Source: Halopseudomonas laoshanensis (GTDB taxonomy: Bacteria > Pseudomonadota > Gammaproteobacteria > Pseudomonadales > Pseudomonadaceae). Taken from it: DNA of 64,000 bases. This document shows positions 33,753-44,250 of this stretch, piece after piece; position 1 is the stretch's first letter, and each line of letters opens with the position of its first letter. Position numbers and translations under genes: made by a program. The stretch is from contig NZ_QOVF01000008.1 of the NCBI RefSeq assembly GCF_008365385.1, positions 53,857 to 117,856 on the forward strand. The letters run 5' to 3'. The notes beneath the pieces are model-generated. The model saw only the letters and a list, made by a program, of their open reading frames with translations, made no database searches and was not told where the DNA came from.

Positions 33753-36308
33753 ATGGCGGAAGTAACGGTCAAAGATTTAGCGCAGGTAGTAGGCACGCCT
33801 CTGGAGCGCCTGCTGCAGCAGATGCAGGAAGCCGGTTTGCCCCAAACCAGCGCGGAACAGCGCGTCAGTGATGACGAAAAGCAGAAACTGCTGGCGTTCC
33901 TGAAGAATTCTCATGGCGGTGATTCGGCTCCGTCCGAACCACGCAAGATCACGCTCAAGCGCAAAACCGTCAGCACCTTGAAAGTCGCTGGCAGCAAGAC
34001 GGTCAACGTCGAAGTGCGCAAGAAGAAGACTTACGTCAAGCGCGATCCGGCCGAGCTGGAAGCAGAACGCGTTCGTGAAGTAGACGAGCAGCAGGCTGCT
34101 GAAGATGTGCGCAAGGCTGCAGTTGAAGCCCAGCGCAAAGCTGAAGAAGAAACCCGCAAGGCAGCCGAAGCCGCCGCCGCAGCCAAGGCCGAAACGCCCG
34201 CCGCCGCAGTAACCGAAGCTCCAGCAGCTGCTGAAGCGCCCGCACCGGCTCCTGCAGCCCCTGCACCTGCTCCAGCGCCTGAAGTGCAGGCCGCGCCGAC
34301 TGTTATCGCGCCGCCAGCCGACAAGCCCGACCATTCCAAGAAGAAAGACGCGCATCGCAAGCCGACCCGCGCCGAGGAAGAGGAAGAGCGCAGCCGCAAG
34401 CGCGCTGGTGGTCATGCTGGCAAAGGCCGCAACGCCACGCGCAGCGGTAGCGATGACGACGAGGCCATGGCCCGTCGCCGTGGCGGTGGTGGCAAGCTCA
34501 AGGCGAACAAAAAACGTAATCAGCACGGCTTCGAGAAGCCGACAGGACCTCTAGTGCGTGAAGTTGTAATTGGCGAGACCATCACTGTGTCCGAACTGGC
34601 GCAGAAGATGTCGATCAAGGCAGCAGAAGTCATCAAGTACATGTTCAAGTCCGGCAACATGGTGACTATCAACCAGGTACTGGATCAGGACACTGCCAGC
34701 ATCATCGCTGAAGACATGGGCCACAAGGTCAAGCAGATCAGCGACAACGATCTGGAAGACGCATTGGTATCCGCGTCCCAGGCGCATGAAGGCGAACTGG
34801 TTAACCGTGCACCGGTAGTAACCGTCATGGGTCACGTTGACCATGGTAAAACTTCCCTGCTCGATTATATCCGTCGTGCCAAGGTTGCCTCCGGCGAAGC
34901 CGGTGGTATTACCCAGCATATCGGTGCCTACCACGTAGAAACCGAGCGCGGCATGGTCACCTTCCTCGACACCCCCGGCCACGCGGCGTTTACCGCCATG
35001 CGTGCCCGTGGTGCCAAGGCCACTGACATCGTGATTCTGGTAGTAGCCGCGGACGACGGCGTGATGCCGCAAACCGAAGAAGCCGTGGCTCACTCCAAAG
35101 CTGCCGGCGTGCCGCTGGTGGTTGCCATCAACAAGATCGACAAGGAAGACGCCGATCTGGACCGCATCAAGAACGCACTGGCGGCGCTTGATGTGATCCC
35201 GGAAGAGTGGGGCGGCGACACCATGTTCATGCCCGTTTCGGCCAAGGCCGGTACCGGTATTGATGAACTGCTTGAAGCCGTACTGCTGCAGGCCGAAGTA
35301 CTTGAACTGCAAGCGCAACCGTCCGTTCCGGGCCGTGGCGTTGTAGTTGAATCGCGTCTGGACAAGGGCCGTGGCCCGGTTGCTACCGTACTGGTTCAGA
35401 ACGGTACCCTGCGTCAGGGCGACATCGTTCTGGCCGGCGTCAACTATGGCCGGGTACGTGCCATGTATGACGAAAACGGCAAGCCGATCAAGGAAGCTGG
35501 CCCATCCATCCCGGTCGAGATTCTCGGCCTGGACGGCACGCCGGATGCTGGTGACGAACTGACCGTTGTTACTGACGAGAAGAAAGCCCGTGAAGTGGCC
35601 TTGTTCCGTCAGGGCAAGTTCCGCGAGATCAAGCTGGCCCGTCAGCAGTCCTCCAAGCTGGAGAACATGTTCGACAACCTCGGTCAGGACGAGAAGAAGA
35701 CCCTCAACATCGTACTCAAATCCGATGTACGTGGTTCTTTGGAAGCCCTGCAGAGCTCACTCAGCGAACTGGGTAACGAGGAAGTCCAGGTCAAGATCAT
35801 CTCCGGCGGTGTCGGCGGGATCACCGAGACCGACGTCAACCTGGCGTTGGCTTCCAACGCCGTGGTCTTCGGCTTCAACGTCCGCGCCGACGCAACAGCG
35901 CGCAAGATCGTTGAAACCGAAGGTCTGGATCTTCGCTACTACAGCGTGATCTACGAGATCATCGACGACGTGAAAAAGGCCCTGGGCGGCATGCTCGGCA
36001 GCGACGTTCGCGAGCAGATCCTCGGCGTCGCCGAAGTACGCGACGTGTTCCGTTCGCCCAAGTTTGGCGACGTGGCAGGCTGTATGGTCATTGAAGGCAC
36101 CATCCACCGTAACCGTCCGATCCGCGTATTGCGCCAGGACGTGGTCATCTATGAAGGCGAGCTGGAATCCCTGCGTCGCTTCAAGGATGACGTCGCCGAA
36201 GTGCGTAATGGCATGGAGTGCGGTGTCGGTGTGAAGAACTACAATGACGTTAAACCCGGTGACCGTATCGAAGTATTCGAGCGTATCCAGGTACAGCGCA
36301 GTCTGTAA
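33753..36308 (+). CDS. infB: Translation initiation factor IF-2
   Basis: 851 residues. The N-terminal IF2N module ([21 protein letters not shown]) is followed by a charged, Ala/Pro-rich linker (about residues 100-200, with long [15 protein letters not shown] runs). A second IF2N precedes the G domain, which has G1 GHVDHGKT at 360-367, DTPGHAAF and NKID. Domains II-IV follow. It is a GTPase that places fMet-tRNA on the 30S subunit. Notably the initiator tRNA gene lies just upstream of this operon. Internal starts for shorter IF-2 forms are possible but not provable here. Confidence 0.98.
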   Translation: MAEVTVKDLAQVVGTPLERLLQQMQEAGLPQTSAEQRVSDDEKQKLLAFLKNSHGGDSAPSEPRKITLKRKTVSTLKVAGSKTVNVEVRKKKTYVKRDPAELEAERVREVDEQQAAEDVRKAAVEAQRKAEEETRKAAEAAAAAKAETPAAAVTEAPAAAEAPAPAPAAPAPAPAPEVQAAPTVIAPPADKPDHSKKKDAHRKPTRAEEEEERSRKRAGGHAGKGRNATRSGSDDDEAMARRRGGGGKLKANKKRNQHGFEKPTGPLVREVVIGETITVSELAQKMSIKAAEVIKYMFKSGNMVTINQVLDQDTASIIAEDMGHKVKQISDNDLEDALVSASQAHEGELVNRAPVVTVMGHVDHGKTSLLDYIRRAKVASGEAGGITQHIGAYHVETERGMVTFLDTPGHAAFTAMRARGAKATDIVILVVAADDGVMPQTEEAVAHSKAAGVPLVVAINKIDKEDADLDRIKNALAALDVIPEEWGGDTMFMPVSAKAGTGIDELLEAVLLQAEVLELQAQPSVPGRGVVVESRLDKGRGPVATVLVQNGTLRQGDIVLAGVNYGRVRAMYDENGKPIKEAGPSIPVEILGLDGTPDAGDELTVVTDEKKAREVALFRQGKFREIKLARQQSSKLENMFDNLGQDEKKTLNIVLKSDVRGSLEALQSSLSELGNEEVQVKIISGGVGGITETDVNLALASNAVVFGFNVRADATARKIVETEGLDLRYYSVIYEIIDDVKKALGGMLGSDVREQILGVAEVRDVFRSPKFGDVAGCMVIEGTIHRNRPIRVLRQDVVIYEGELESLRRFKDDVAEVRNGMECGVGVKNYNDVKPGDRIEVFERIQVQRSL

Positions 36309-36431
36309 CCGCCTTTAGCGGCGTCACACGGCAAGTTCGGGGGTTTGCGCAAGCGAATTCACGGACTTGCCGTTGGCGTTTCCGCAGATCGAATTTTTTA
36401 GGCTGCCACAGGCGGTCAGAGACAGAATGTA

Positions 36432-36818
36432 ATGGCAAATGAAAACAGTCGTACCCACCGCGTAGCGGACCAGATGCAGCGAGAACTGGCCATCCTGGTG
36501 CAGCGCGATATTCGCGATCCGCGCGTTGGCATGATCACCGTCACCGCCGTGGAAGTGAGCCGCGATCTGGCCCACGCCAAGGTGTATATCACCCTGATGG
36601 ACAAGGACAGCGAAGAAGACATCGCCCAGAACCTGTCGATCCTCAAGGGCGTGGCCGGCTTTCTGCGCATGCAGCTGGGCAAGGTCATGAAGCTGCGCTC
36701 CGTGCCGCAACTGCACTTTCATTACGACGAAAGCGTGCGCCGTGGCGTGCATCTGTCGTCGCTGATCGAACGTGCCGTGGCTGAAGACCGCAGCCACCAA
36801 TCGGAAGACGAGGAGTAA
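36432..36818 (+). CDS. rbfA: Ribosome-binding factor A
   Basis: 128 residues. The KH-like fold includes [47 protein letters not shown] sequence ([17 protein letters not shown] is diagnostic) and [14 protein letters not shown]. It acts in late 30S maturation and cold adaptation. The 123-base gap after infB can fold with 9-bp arms at 36328-36336 and 36365-36373. Confidence 0.97.
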   Translation: MANENSRTHRVADQMQRELAILVQRDIRDPRVGMITVTAVEVSRDLAHAKVYITLMDKDSEEDIAQNLSILKGVAGFLRMQLGKVMKLRSVPQLHFHYDESVRRGVHLSSLIERAVAEDRSHQSEDEE

Positions 36819-36821
36819 GCT

Positions 36822-37742
36822 TTGTCGGCACCGCGTAGCAAACGCCGTGATATCGACGGCGTCTTGATTTTCGACAAGCCCCTGGGCATGAGCTCCAACA
36901 ATGCCCTGCAAAAAGTCCGTTGGCTGTTCAATGCCGCCAAGGGTGGGCATACCGGCAGCCTTGATCCGCTGGCCAGTGGTGTCCTGCCGCTGTGCCTGGG
37001 TGAAGCCACCAAGTTTTCCCAGTACCTGCTCGACGCTGACAAGGCGTACGTGACCGAAGCGCGCCTGGGCATGACCACCACCACCGGCGACGCCGAGGGT
37101 GATGTGCTGGAAAGCAAGCCGGTTAACGTCACCCTGGAACAGGTCGAATCCTTCCTGCCGCAGTTCACTGGTGACATCCTGCAGATTCCGCCGATGTACT
37201 CCGCGCTCAAGCACGAAGGCCAACCGCTCTACAAGCTGGCCCGCGCCGGCGAAACAGTGGAGCGCAAGCCGCGATCTGTTACTATCAATCAGCTTAAAGT
37301 ACTGGGCCTGGAAGGCGATCGCCTGCGGCTGGAAGTGCACTGCACCAAAGGCACGTACATTCGCACACTTGTGGAAGATTTGGGCAATGCCTTGGGTTGT
37401 GGCGCGCACGTATCAGAGCTGCGCCGCATTCAGGCCGGCCCCTTTGATCTTAGCAAGGCTGTCACGTTGGAAGAGCTGGAGGCATTGCATGCCGAAGGCG
37501 GCCACCTGGCCTTGGACCACCTGCTGATGCCCAGCGATTGTGGCCTGCAGGATTGGCCCGAAGTAGAACTGACCGAACAGACCGCCTACTACCTGAACCA
37601 CGGCCAAGCTGTCCGGGTACCCGGCAGCCCAGCCTTTGGCATGGTGCGTCTGCGCGATCAGAATGGCCAGTTTATCGGCATCGGCGAAATGACCGACGAC
37701 GCCCGAGTAGCACCGAAGCGCTTGATGCGTTTCAACGGATAG
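36822..37742 (+). CDS. truB: tRNA pseudouridine-55 synthase TruB
   Basis: 306 residues. The start is TTG at 36822 with AGGAG 7-11 bases upstream (overlapping the rbfA stop region); no ATG suits the family start. The catalytic loop [12 protein letters not shown] places Asp48 where E. coli has its nucleophile. [13 protein letters not shown] and the C-terminal PUA-like domain are intact. It makes pseudouridine in the T-loop of all elongator tRNAs. Confidence 0.97.
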   Translation: MSAPRSKRRDIDGVLIFDKPLGMSSNNALQKVRWLFNAAKGGHTGSLDPLASGVLPLCLGEATKFSQYLLDADKAYVTEARLGMTTTTGDAEGDVLESKPVNVTLEQVESFLPQFTGDILQIPPMYSALKHEGQPLYKLARAGETVERKPRSVTINQLKVLGLEGDRLRLEVHCTKGTYIRTLVEDLGNALGCGAHVSELRRIQAGPFDLSKAVTLEELEALHAEGGHLALDHLLMPSDCGLQDWPEVELTEQTAYYLNHGQAVRVPGSPAFGMVRLRDQNGQFIGIGEMTDDARVAPKRLMRFNG

Positions 37743-37747
37743 ACAAT

Positions 37748-37771
37748 GGATTCCCGCGAAGGCGGGAATCC
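37748..37771. repeat. REP-like palindrome GGATTCCCGC/GCGGGAATCC
   Basis: A perfect 10-bp inverted repeat with loop GAAG, 5 bases after the truB stop. It resembles dispersed intergenic palindromes of many gammaproteobacteria. No T-run follows, so it may stabilise upstream mRNA rather than end it. I saw only this copy in the window. Confidence 0.6.
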
Positions 37772-37918
37772 AAGCGGACTCAGCCCACAAAGCCGAGCTT
37801 GCTTAAGAAGTTGACCCATCAGGGTCACGACGAGGGTGGCTGTTAACAGGCATGGTCACTCCTCGATTTAAAACACGGGAATAAGGTTCCCGGCCTGTTC
37901 ACTCAGAGGAAAGCTATC

Positions 37919-38188
37919 ATGGCACTGAGCGTCGAAGAGAAAGCTGCAATCGTAAGCGAATACGCACGTGGCGAAGGTGACACCGGTTCTCCGGAAGTCC
38001 AAGTAGCGCTGTTGACTGCAAACATCAACAAGCTGCAGGGTCACTTCAAGGAAAACAAGAAGGATCACCATTCCCGTCGTGGTCTGATCCGGATGGTAAA
38101 CCAGCGTCGTAAGCTGCTGGATTACCTGAAGTCGAAAGACATTCCGCGTTACGCCAGCTTGATCAGCGGTTTGGGTCTGCGTCGCTAA
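37919..38188 (+). CDS. rpsO: 30S ribosomal protein S15
   Basis: 89 residues, exactly the family length. Diagnostic sequence: [24 protein letters not shown] and [22 protein letters not shown]. It binds 16S rRNA helix 22 and nucleates the platform. It precedes pnp, the conserved rpsO-pnp pair; a CCGGGT/ACCCGG stem in the 88-base spacer recalls the RNase III-processed hairpin of E. coli. Confidence 0.98.
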   Translation: MALSVEEKAAIVSEYARGEGDTGSPEVQVALLTANINKLQGHFKENKKDHHSRRGLIRMVNQRRKLLDYLKSKDIPRYASLISGLGLRR

Positions 38189-38276
38189 GCGACAAGTCCC
38201 GTTTGGACATGGCCGGGTCCGAAACCCGGTCGTGCCCAGAGTTTCCCCAAAGGCAAATACAGAGAGAGAGCACACC

Positions 38277-40385
38277 GTGAAACCGGTTATCAAACAATTC
38301 AAATTAGGCAACAACACCATCACCCTGGAAACGGGCCGCATCGCCCGCCAGGCTTCTGGTGCCGTACTGGTCAGCATCGACAATGCTGTCAGCGTTCTGT
38401 GTACCGTCGTCGGCGCCAAGAAAGCCGATGCAGGTCGTGACTTCTTCCCTCTGTCTGTGCATTACATCGAGAAGACCTACGCCGCAGGCCGCATCCCCGG
38501 TGGTTTCTTCAAGCGTGAAGGCCGTCCTACCGAGAAAGAGACCCTGACCTCGCGCCTGATCGACCGTCCGATCCGCCCGCTGTTTCCAGAAGGCTTCATG
38601 AATGAAGTCCAGGTGGTCTGTACTGTTGTCTCCACTGACAAGACTACTGACCCGGATATCGCCGCCCTGATCGGTACCTCCGCCGCGCTGGCCATTTCCG
38701 GCATCCCGTTCGACGGCCCCATCGCCGGCGCACGCGTTGGCTTTGACGCCAACAACGGCTACATCCTCAACCCCAACTACGAACAGCTGAAAGACTCGCG
38801 TCTGGACATGATCGTAGCCGGTACTGAAGACGCCGTACTGATGGTTGAATCCGAAGCCAAAGAACTGACCGAAGACCAGATGCTGGGCGCCGTACTCTTC
38901 GCCCACATGGAATTCCAGCCCGCTGTTCAAGCCGTCAAGGAACTCGCCGCTGAAACCGGCAAGGCTCGTTGGGACTGGACCGCCGCCCCGGAAAACACCG
39001 TACTGCTGGACGCGATCAAGTCGCAGTTTGGCGCCGGCATCGCCGAAGGTTACACCGTTACCGACAAGATGGCCCGCTACACTCGCCTTGGCGAGCTGCG
39101 CACCCAGGCTATCGAAGCGCTGGCTGGCGACGAAGAAGGCAAGCCTTCTGCCAGTGAAGTCAAAGACGCCTTCGGCGAGATCGAGTACCGCACCGTGCGC
39201 GAAAGCATCGTCAACGGCAACCCGCGTATCGACGGTCGCGACACCAAGACTGTTCGCCCGCTGAACATCGAAGTTGGCGTACTGGATCGCACCCACGGTT
39301 CCGCTCTGTTCACCCGTGGCGAAACACAGGCGCTGGTTGTTACCACCCTGGGTACGGCGCGCGACGCACAGCTGCTGGACACCCTGGAAGGCGAGAAGAA
39401 AGACCCCTTCATGCTGCACTACAACTTCCCTCCCTACTCCGTAGGCGAGTGCGGTCGTATGGGCGGCACTGGTCGTCGCGAAGTCGGCCACGGCCGTCTG
39501 GCCCGCCGCGGTATCGCCGCTGTGATGCCGAACATGGATGACTTCCCATACACCATCCGCGTGGTATCGGAAATCACCGAGTCCAACGGTTCCAGCTCCA
39601 TGGCTTCCGTGTGTGGCGCGTCTCTGGCTCTGATGGACGCCGGCGTACCGCTGAGCGCACCCGTTGCCGGTATCGCGATGGGTCTGGTCAAGGAAGGCGA
39701 CAAGTTCGCTGTACTGACCGACATCCTCGGTGATGAAGATCACCTCGGCGACATGGACTTCAAGGTAGCCGGTACCAGCAAGGGCGTTACTGCTCTGCAG
39801 ATGGACATCAAGATCAAGGGCATCACCGAAGAAATCATGGAAATCGCCCTGGGCCAGGCCCTGGAAGCGCGTCTGGATATCCTCGGCCAGATGAACCAGA
39901 TCCTTGGCGAGTCGCGCAAGGAGCTGTCTTCCAACGCCCCGACCATGATCAGCATGAAGATCGACTCCGACAAGATCCGCGACGTGATCGGCAAGGGCGG
40001 CGCCACCATTCGCGGTATCTGCGAAGAAACCGGTGCCTCCATCGACATCACCGACGACGGTTCAGTCAAGATCTTCGCGCCCACCAAGGACGCCGCCAAT
40101 GCCGCCAAGGCGCGCGTTGACGAGATCACTGCAGAAGCGGAAATCGGCAAGATCTACGAAGGCAAGGTAGAGCGCATCGTCGACTTCGGCGCATTCGTCA
40201 ACATCCTGCCCGGCAAAGACGGCCTGGTGCACATCTCTCAGATCGCCAACCAGCGCATCGAGAAAGTCACCGACGTACTGACCGAAGGCCAGATGGTACG
40301 CGTACTGGTATTGGACGTGGACAACCGCGGCCGTATCAAGCTGTCGATCAAGGACGTTGAAGGCACTGAAGCCCAAGACGCCTAA
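38277..40385 (+). CDS. pnp: Polyribonucleotide nucleotidyltransferase (PNPase)
   Basis: 702 residues from GTG at 38277 ([25 protein letters not shown]), which matches the family start; the frame extends 15 codons upstream without similarity, and purine-rich AGAGAGAG precedes the GTG. Two RNase PH-like halves are separated by a helical domain, then a KH domain ([21 protein letters not shown]) and an S1 domain ([28 protein letters not shown]). It is a 3'-5' phosphorolytic RNase and degradosome partner. A terminator follows at 40406. Confidence 0.98.
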   Translation: MKPVIKQFKLGNNTITLETGRIARQASGAVLVSIDNAVSVLCTVVGAKKADAGRDFFPLSVHYIEKTYAAGRIPGGFFKREGRPTEKETLTSRLIDRPIRPLFPEGFMNEVQVVCTVVSTDKTTDPDIAALIGTSAALAISGIPFDGPIAGARVGFDANNGYILNPNYEQLKDSRLDMIVAGTEDAVLMVESEAKELTEDQMLGAVLFAHMEFQPAVQAVKELAAETGKARWDWTAAPENTVLLDAIKSQFGAGIAEGYTVTDKMARYTRLGELRTQAIEALAGDEEGKPSASEVKDAFGEIEYRTVRESIVNGNPRIDGRDTKTVRPLNIEVGVLDRTHGSALFTRGETQALVVTTLGTARDAQLLDTLEGEKKDPFMLHYNFPPYSVGECGRMGGTGRREVGHGRLARRGIAAVMPNMDDFPYTIRVVSEITESNGSSSMASVCGASLALMDAGVPLSAPVAGIAMGLVKEGDKFAVLTDILGDEDHLGDMDFKVAGTSKGVTALQMDIKIKGITEEIMEIALGQALEARLDILGQMNQILGESRKELSSNAPTMISMKIDSDKIRDVIGKGGATIRGICEETGASIDITDDGSVKIFAPTKDAANAAKARVDEITAEAEIGKIYEGKVERIVDFGAFVNILPGKDGLVHISQIANQRIEKVTDVLTEGQMVRVLVLDVDNRGRIKLSIKDVEGTEAQDA

Positions 40386-40405
40386 GCGCTACCCGTAGTA
40401 CCGAG

Positions 40406-40438
40406 AAGCCCGGGCAGTTAGTTGCCTGGGCTTTTTTT
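40406..40438 (+). terminator. Intrinsic terminator after pnp
   Basis: AAGCCCGGGCA and TGCCTGGGCTT form a stem (one G:T pair) followed by a T-run, 20 bases after the pnp stop. It closes the rimP-pnp operon. Confidence 0.95.
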
Positions 40439-40600
40439 ATACCCGCTAATCCTCAGTACTTTGCCACTAAACGTCCGGGCTTTTTCATACTCGCAAAGCG
40501 CCCACGTCACTTTACAGGTGTCCCGCCCTCCCTGCGTCTACGTGGTGAACATCTGAGCCTTCCCATCCCTAGATCTAACCGATACCCTTGCCCGATCTTG

Positions 40601-41533
40601 ATGTTTCTACCTGACCTGGATTTCCCTCTGCGCTTCTCCGTGACAACGCCCAATCCACCTCGAATCGTTCTTGGTTGCCCACTCTGGGCTGAACCTGCAT
40701 GGCGGGGTGCTTTGTACCGAAGTGATGCCGATGCCGACCAGCGTCTGCAGCAATATGCGCAGGTATTTGGCGCGGTGGAGGGCAACACCACGTTCTATGC
40801 GCTGCCGAGCGCGGTGACGGTGGCGCGCTGGGCCGAGTTACTGCCGGATACCTTTCACTTCTGCGCCAAGCTGCCGCGCGAAGTCAGTCATGCTGGGCGT
40901 CTGGATCCGCAGAGTCCGGATCTGCAGCGCTTTTTTCAGCGCATGTCGCCATTGGAGCGGCGTTTTGGGCCGATCTGGCTGCAACTGCCGGCCCGTTTCG
41001 GTCCGGATGCGCTGGGTGAGTTGCTGGGGTTTCTCGATACCTTACCGACAGCTTGGCGTTACGCCGTCGAAGTGCGTCATCCCGGTTTTTTTCTAAAGGA
41101 TGAGGCGGAGCGCCAACTTAACCGCCAATTGCATGAGCGCGGTATCGAACGCCTGATCTTTGATAGCCGGGCGTTATTCGCCAGTGATTCGACTGATCCG
41201 GCCACAGTTGAGGCCAAGGCGCGCAAACCGCGATTGCCGGTACACGCGCTGGCGTTGGGGCAACAGCCGGCGGTGCGTTTTATCGGCGGCATGGATAATC
41301 AGGCCAATCTGGGCTTTCTCCAGCCCTGGCTAGACAAGTGTGAGCAATGGCTGGCGGAAGGGCGAGAGCCTATGCTGTTTGTGCATACTCCGGACAACCG
41401 GCTCGCGCCTGAACTGGCACGTCTATTTGTGCAGCAACTGGCTGAGCGGGTGCCTGGACTAGAGCCGATGCCGGCGTGGCCAGGCGAATGCGAACTGGCC
41501 GAGCAGCCGGTGCAGGATGTGTTGTTCGAATAA
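40601..41533 (+). CDS. DUF72 (YecE-type) protein
   Basis: 310 residues from the ATG at 40601; no convincing ribosome site, and GTG at about 40640 (VTTPNPPRIVLGCPLW) is a plausible alternative. The DUF72 TIM-barrel pattern is clear: IVLGCPLWAEPAWRGALY, VFGAVEGNTTFYALP, FHFCAKLPREVSHAGRL and YAVEVRHPGFF. The biochemical function of the family is unknown. It lies alone after the pnp terminator; the DUF503 gene starts 40 bases after its stop and may share its transcript. Confidence 0.85.
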   Translation: MFLPDLDFPLRFSVTTPNPPRIVLGCPLWAEPAWRGALYRSDADADQRLQQYAQVFGAVEGNTTFYALPSAVTVARWAELLPDTFHFCAKLPREVSHAGRLDPQSPDLQRFFQRMSPLERRFGPIWLQLPARFGPDALGELLGFLDTLPTAWRYAVEVRHPGFFLKDEAERQLNRQLHERGIERLIFDSRALFASDSTDPATVEAKARKPRLPVHALALGQQPAVRFIGGMDNQANLGFLQPWLDKCEQWLAEGREPMLFVHTPDNRLAPELARLFVQQLAERVPGLEPMPAWPGECELAEQPVQDVLFE

Positions 41534-41573
41534 TTGAGGTCAACGTAAAGTTTATGGGTCGGGGGGAGGTAGC

Positions 41574-41855
41574 GTGAACATAGCTGTGCTGACAATCCAG
41601 TTCTCCTTACCAGGATGTGCCTCGCTAAAAGAAAAACGCCAGCGTATGGGCGGCCTGCATGAGCGTTTCGGCCGCACGCCGGCGATCGCGGTATGTGAAA
41701 GCGGTCATCTGGATCGACTCGAATCCAGTGAGTGGTCCTTTGTGGTGTTGGCAACATCGCCGCAGAAGGTGGAGTCGATCTGTAGCGAGATTGAGGACAA
41801 GCTTCAACGTACCGTAGACGGTCGGGTACTCGAGGTGTCGCGCGAGCTGCTCTAG
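41574..41855 (+). CDS. DUF503 (YlxP-like) small protein
   Basis: 93 residues starting with GTG at 41574 behind a strong GGGGGGAGG. The family signature is the N-terminal strand MNIAVLTIQFSLPGCASLKEKRQ followed by the R-R/E-rich helix and AVCESGHLDRLESSEWSFVVL. YlxP proteins are often encoded near infB-rbfA in Firmicutes and have been linked to ribosome function; here the gene lies two genes beyond the rbfA operon. The function is unproven. Confidence 0.82.
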   Translation: MNIAVLTIQFSLPGCASLKEKRQRMGGLHERFGRTPAIAVCESGHLDRLESSEWSFVVLATSPQKVESICSEIEDKLQRTVDGRVLEVSRELL

Positions 41856-42103
41856 CTCCAGGGGAAGCTTCCTCCAATTACCGCCACCGCAAATACCCCC
41901 CTCCCATTTGTGGACAACGGGGGTTCATGCGATTGAGCTATGATTCGACAAAGATTCTATGAGCCCTTGTGAGTGCCAGCAGACCAGCGTTTCTTTATCG
42001 AAATAGAGAGTATTAAGCAGGCGGTTGGAACCGAGATATTGAGTGCAGCCGATCAAGACCGAAGCACTAATCTATTCCGCTTGTTCAGAAGGTGGCGAGT
42101 TGC

Positions 42104-42547
42104 ATGTTAAATCAGGCTCACGTGATCGCATTCGGAGTTACGCTGATAACGGCGGTGATGGCCGTGATGCTGCACTATGAATCATTTATTCTGTTTGATC
42201 GTCTAGTTGGAAAGCTTACGCTTTCTCATCGGCGACGCATGCTTCTACTCATATTTGGTTTGCTATTTGTTCATGTCATCGCAATTTGGGGTTTCGGTAT
42301 CAGTGCCTGGTGGCTTGTGGAAGTAAACAGTGCCGGCGTTGTTATGGGATATGAAGCCATGTCATTCTTTGACTATATATTTATGTCAGCTGTCACGTAC
42401 ACAACGCTGGGATATGGCGACATGATCCCCCTCGGTCCCATTCGTTTTCTCTACGGAACTCAGGGATTAGTGGGTTTCGTTTTGATTACCTGTTCAGCCT
42501 CGTTTGCATTTCTAGAAATGCAAAGAAACTGGAACAAGCGTGATTGA
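42104..42547 (+). CDS. Small potassium-channel family protein
   Basis: 147 residues from the ATG at 42104 (an ATG 12 bases earlier is in frame). Hydrophobic segments lie near residues 5-25, 45-70 and 120-142. The pore loop TYTTLGYGDMIP contains the K+ selectivity filter TLGYGD. No C-terminal RCK/TrkA or nucleotide-binding domain is present, so gating would depend on the membrane part alone. Base composition is somewhat AT-richer than neighbours, hinting at separate ancestry. Transcribed alone. Confidence 0.85.
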   Translation: MLNQAHVIAFGVTLITAVMAVMLHYESFILFDRLVGKLTLSHRRRMLLLIFGLLFVHVIAIWGFGISAWWLVEVNSAGVVMGYEAMSFFDYIFMSAVTYTTLGYGDMIPLGPIRFLYGTQGLVGFVLITCSASFAFLEMQRNWNKRD

Positions 42548-42622
42548 ATACACCAGCTTCAGGTTGCTGAAGCGGTCCGATCAGTGCCAGAGAATTCTGG
42601 GTCAGCGAGCGTTATTTGGTGG

Positions 42623-43495
42623 TCAGAGTAACGTTTCCTTGTTACTAGCACTCTGCCCCTGATTTCTTTGTGGCCTGGCGTTCAATCCCGCGCCGCTCAG
42701 AAAATCGTCAATACCGCGTAGGTAGGTGGCCTCGCTGCGCAGAAACCCGGTGTTGTGGCCGCCTTGAATGGTTAGCAGCGTTTTCGGCGATGGTGCGGCC
42801 TCATATACGGCCTGTCCCTCAGTAAAGGGTATTATCTCGTCATCCTCACTGTGGATGACCAGCAGCGGCGCACTCTGCTGCGTTACATATTCGACCGTCG
42901 GGTAATCTAGCCGCGCCAGTGCACGCACCGGCAGCCAGGGGTAGAGCTGCTGGCCGAGCATGGGCACCGAGCGAAACGGCGATTCCAGAATCAGCGCCGC
43001 CGGGTCAGTGCGGGTGGCCAGCTCGGCCGCTACGGCCGCCCCCAGAGAGCGGCCGAAGATCACCAGCCGGTCAGGGTCCTGGCCGGACTCCTCTTTTAGC
43101 CAGCGCCAGCCGGCATGTGCATCCAGCGCCATGCCTGCCTCGGAGGGGCGCCCCTGGCTTTTACCATAGCCCCGATAGTCGATAATCAGTACCGACAGCC
43201 CGAGCCGGTTGAACTGCTGAAGAGACGCCAGCCGGTGTGAGATATTGCCGGCATTGCCATGCAGAAACAGCAGGGCCGCACGCGTGTTCTTCGCCGGCAG
43301 CCACCAGGCATCAAGCAGGAGGTCATCTTCGGTGGTCAGCTCCACCGCTCGCCACTCCAGCCCGATATCCGCGGGCGTTGCGATATGCTCGCGACCTTGG
43401 CCAGGCAGGTACAGCAGCTGTTCCTGAAACAACCACATAAGCAGCATGATCGTCAGGTAAGACAGGGCCAGCAAGGAGCCAAGACGAAGCAGCAT
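42623..43495 (-). CDS. Alpha/beta hydrolase, BEM46/ABHD13-like
   Basis: 290 residues; AGGAGC lies 5-10 bases before the ATG at 43495. A single N-terminal hydrophobic anchor (residues 7-24) suggests a membrane-attached protein. Motifs: oxyanion HGNAGN, nucleophile elbow GRSLGA (Ser about 150), acid near HSEDDEIIPF and catalytic His in GGHNTGF. The substrate is unknown. The AhpD-like gene is 105 bases upstream on the same strand. Confidence 0.85.
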   Translation of the reverse strand: MLLRLGSLLALSYLTIMLLMWLFQEQLLYLPGQGREHIATPADIGLEWRAVELTTEDDLLLDAWWLPAKNTRAALLFLHGNAGNISHRLASLQQFNRLGLSVLIIDYRGYGKSQGRPSEAGMALDAHAGWRWLKEESGQDPDRLVIFGRSLGAAVAAELATRTDPAALILESPFRSVPMLGQQLYPWLPVRALARLDYPTVEYVTQQSAPLLVIHSEDDEIIPFTEGQAVYEAAPSPKTLLTIQGGHNTGFLRSEATYLRGIDDFLSGAGLNARPQRNQGQSASNKETLL

Positions 43496-43600
43496 AAAAG
43501 CTCCTGAGTTAAGCGAGGGGGCTGGTCTTGCCGTTTACCCCATCGGAGCATTCTGGCAGGGCAATAGGCAAGACCTTACCCTTGGTACCCGTGGTCCACT

Positions 43601-44155
43601 CTACTCCGGAAAACGCGCCGCCCAACTTTCCGTCGGCAATGCCGCGGTGTTGGCGATCATGCTAATGGTTTTGTAGTAACCGCACAGGGCGAGAATCTCT
43701 AACTGTTGCTCTGTGCTCCAGCAGGCCGTAAAGCGCTGGCTGGTTGGTTCGTCCATGCGGCCATTAATGTGCAGTTGATCAACCGCGTGCAACAGCAACT
43801 GCTCTTTCTCATCCCAGCCTTCCGACTCCGCTGGCGCCAGCCTTGTAGCGCGGATCTGCGCGTCGCTGAATCCAGCGGCGCCAGCGAATACCGTAACGTG
43901 CACGCCCCATTCGTATTCGCAGTCATTGTTGGCGGTAGTGCGCAGGATAACGATCTCACGCTGTCGCACGGTCAACGGGCTGGCGGCGTCCAGCAGCCCG
44001 GCAGCGCCGAGTTTTTTCATCAGGCGTGGGCTGCGCGCGAACACCCGGAACAGGCTCAAAACTTCACCGTCCCTGCTCGGATAATAACGATCCAATATCT
44101 CTTGGATGGCTGGAGGGAAATCAGGCCCGGGCAGGAGCGCAAGATCGTGACTCAT
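43601..44155 (-). CDS. AhpD-like / carboxymuconolactone decarboxylase family protein
   Basis: 184 residues with GGAGG before the ATG at 44155. The conserved core is LTVRQREIVILRTTANNDCEYEWGVHVTVFAGAAGFSD, the CMD-domain signature. The CxxC pair of true AhpD is replaced by CEYEWGVH, so only one Cys and one His of the motif are present. Members act as peroxidase helpers or ring-opening enzymes. It is divergent from an HxlR regulator across two operators, so it is the likely regulated target. Confidence 0.87.
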   Translation of the reverse strand: MSHDLALLPGPDFPPAIQEILDRYYPSRDGEVLSLFRVFARSPRLMKKLGAAGLLDAASPLTVRQREIVILRTTANNDCEYEWGVHVTVFAGAAGFSDAQIRATRLAPAESEGWDEKEQLLLHAVDQLHINGRMDEPTSQRFTACWSTEQQLEILALCGYYKTISMIANTAALPTESWAARFPE

Positions 44156-44173
44156 GGTAACCTCCCATTTTCT

Positions 44174-44220
44174 GCTACGGAATGTGTAGCGACTCGATTC
44201 TGTGCTACATTTTCTGTAGC
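44174..44220. promoter_or_regulatory. Two GCTAC-N7-GTAGC operators
   Basis: GCTACGGAATGTGTAGC (44174-44190) and GCTACATTTTCTGTAGC (44204-44220) have identical 5-bp inverted arms and 7-base spacers. Their centres are 30 bp apart, about three helical turns. They lie in the 95-bp divergent gap between the AhpD-like gene and the HxlR gene. This is the arrangement expected for cooperative dimer binding by the HxlR regulator. Confidence 0.85.
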
Positions 44221-44250
44221 GGTCAAGGCTTCGACGATGAGAGGTATTCG

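Noticed and set aside
33777..34526. 249-codon antisense ORF over the infB linker
   Set aside because: Low-complexity shadow of the Ala/Pro/Glu-rich IF-2 linker.
41563..41577. ops-like GGAGGTAGCGTG before the DUF503 gene
   Set aside because: One core base differs (A for C), and the sequence is explained by the Shine-Dalgarno run plus GTG start; no long operon follows.
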